From JACDCA01 sp963810305 (lineage in GTDB: Bacteria; Acidobacteriota; Vicinamibacteria; Vicinamibacterales; 2-12-FULL-66-21), in the NCBI GenBank assembly GCA_963810305.1, contig CAWEMY010000017.1, positions 62,001 through 126,000 of the forward strand: 64,000 nucleotides of DNA. The letters are read 5' to 3'. Position 1 is the first letter of the stretch; every line of letters starts with the position of its first letter. Under the pieces are notes generated by a model, which had not been told where the DNA came from, searched no databases, and saw only the letters and a program-made list of their open reading frames with translations. A program made the translations under genes and the position numbers. Shown piece by piece: positions 63,759-64,000 of this stretch.

Positions 63759-64000
63759 TTGCGCAACTTTGACTGCGGCGCGCGCCCAGCGTTCCAGATC
63801 CGGTTTGCTTTCGAGAACGGCGAGCGGAACAGCGTAATAACTCATCGTGCCGGTGCGATCTGGATAAGGTCGGAACGGCTTCATCCCGGCGCGTTCGTAA
63901 TCTTTCCGGTTGGTGTCGTCAACCTTCAGATACAACACATCGGCGGCGATGATGCCGAAGAAATCCTCGCGACAGTAAAGCCCGCATCCGCCGAACATCG
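63732..64000 (-). CDS. TfoX N-terminal domain protein, 5' end beyond window
   Basis: The last 88-89 residues of a leftward gene. MFGGCGLYCREDFFGIIAAD and LYLKVDDTNRKDYERAGMKP followed by MSYYAVPLAVL match the TfoX_N family, whose conserved MFGG usually lies about 20 residues in, so a short N-terminal part is missing. Role in bacteria without competence is unknown. Its 3' end overlaps the convergent transpeptidase-like gene by 27 bases. Confidence 0.85.
   Translation of the reverse strand, partial: MFGGCGLYCREDFFGIIAADVLYLKVDDTNRKDYERAGMKPFRPYPDRTGTMSYYAVPLAVLESKPDLERWARAAVKVAQSSRVDRRR

Overview
The window is high-GC DNA that looks like an acidobacterium, most plausibly the class Vicinamibacteria. 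This is inferred from several genes: CRTAC1/ASPIC-UnbV beta-propeller proteins paired with TPR proteins, an Oar-type TonB-dependent receptor, multiheme cytochromes fused to TPRs, a S9-type peptidase, two selenoproteins and an integrase-less cassette array. No rRNA, tRNA, CRISPR or complete insertion sequence was seen. About nine genes are broken by single-base indels, many at short homopolymers and most without nonsense codons. The simplest reading is uneven sequence accuracy, as in a long-read assembly, rather than mass pseudogenisation.

Layout. 1-3.9 kb: start of a PTS fusion (EIIA-HPr-EI) and a secreted GH31 glucosidase, both leftward. 4-11.7 kb: two TPR + CRTAC1 pairs around an APH-like kinase and a HigBA toxin-antitoxin module with a palindromic operator. 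11.7-23.3 kb: a debranching-enzyme-like glycosidase, a TonB receptor with about 11 frameshifts, a seven-heme cytochrome, a GH13 enzyme and a GH37 trehalase. 23.9-35.7 kb: a glycoside locus (GH130, GH5-like, GH130), an unusual lipoprotein joining an alpha/alpha-barrel domain to an ABC solute-binding domain, two permeases and, after a small insert carrying a PPi-type phosphofructokinase, an MsmK-like ATPase. 35.9-41.5 kb: regulatory and hypothetical genes, several frameshifted. 41.6-49.5 kb: a membrane-anchored five-heme cytochrome/TPR protein, a CRTAC1 protein and a giant TPR-CRTAC1 fusion, all overlapping as one operon.

49.5-53.7 kb reads as a cluster of attC sites lacking an integrase (CALIN): two ParE-type toxin-antitoxin cassettes, a methyltransferase cassette and an alpha/beta-hydrolase cassette, separated by imperfect palindromes with attC architecture. 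53.7-57.7 kb holds a TIGR00300 (ornithine cyclodeaminase/LOR-SDH type) protein, a 76-residue partner and two neighbouring genes with in-frame TGA codons at the redox position. One is an AhpD-like peroxidase-related protein (CxxU) and the other an iodothyronine-deiodinase-like protein (T-U-P-P-F). Each TGA is followed by a short hairpin that could be a bacterial SECIS. A nitrilase-family gene follows. 57.7-64 kb: a three-gene succinate dehydrogenase/fumarate reductase operon with palindromic intergenic repeats, a hypothetical protein, an S9-type peptidase, an L,D-transpeptidase-like protein and a partial TfoX-like gene.

The genes fit an aerobic or facultative heterotroph scavenging alpha-glucans, trehalose and mannosides, with a large periplasmic/outer-surface protein complement. 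The selenoprotein pair, the CALIN and the glycosidase/solute-binding fusion are the most unusual parts.
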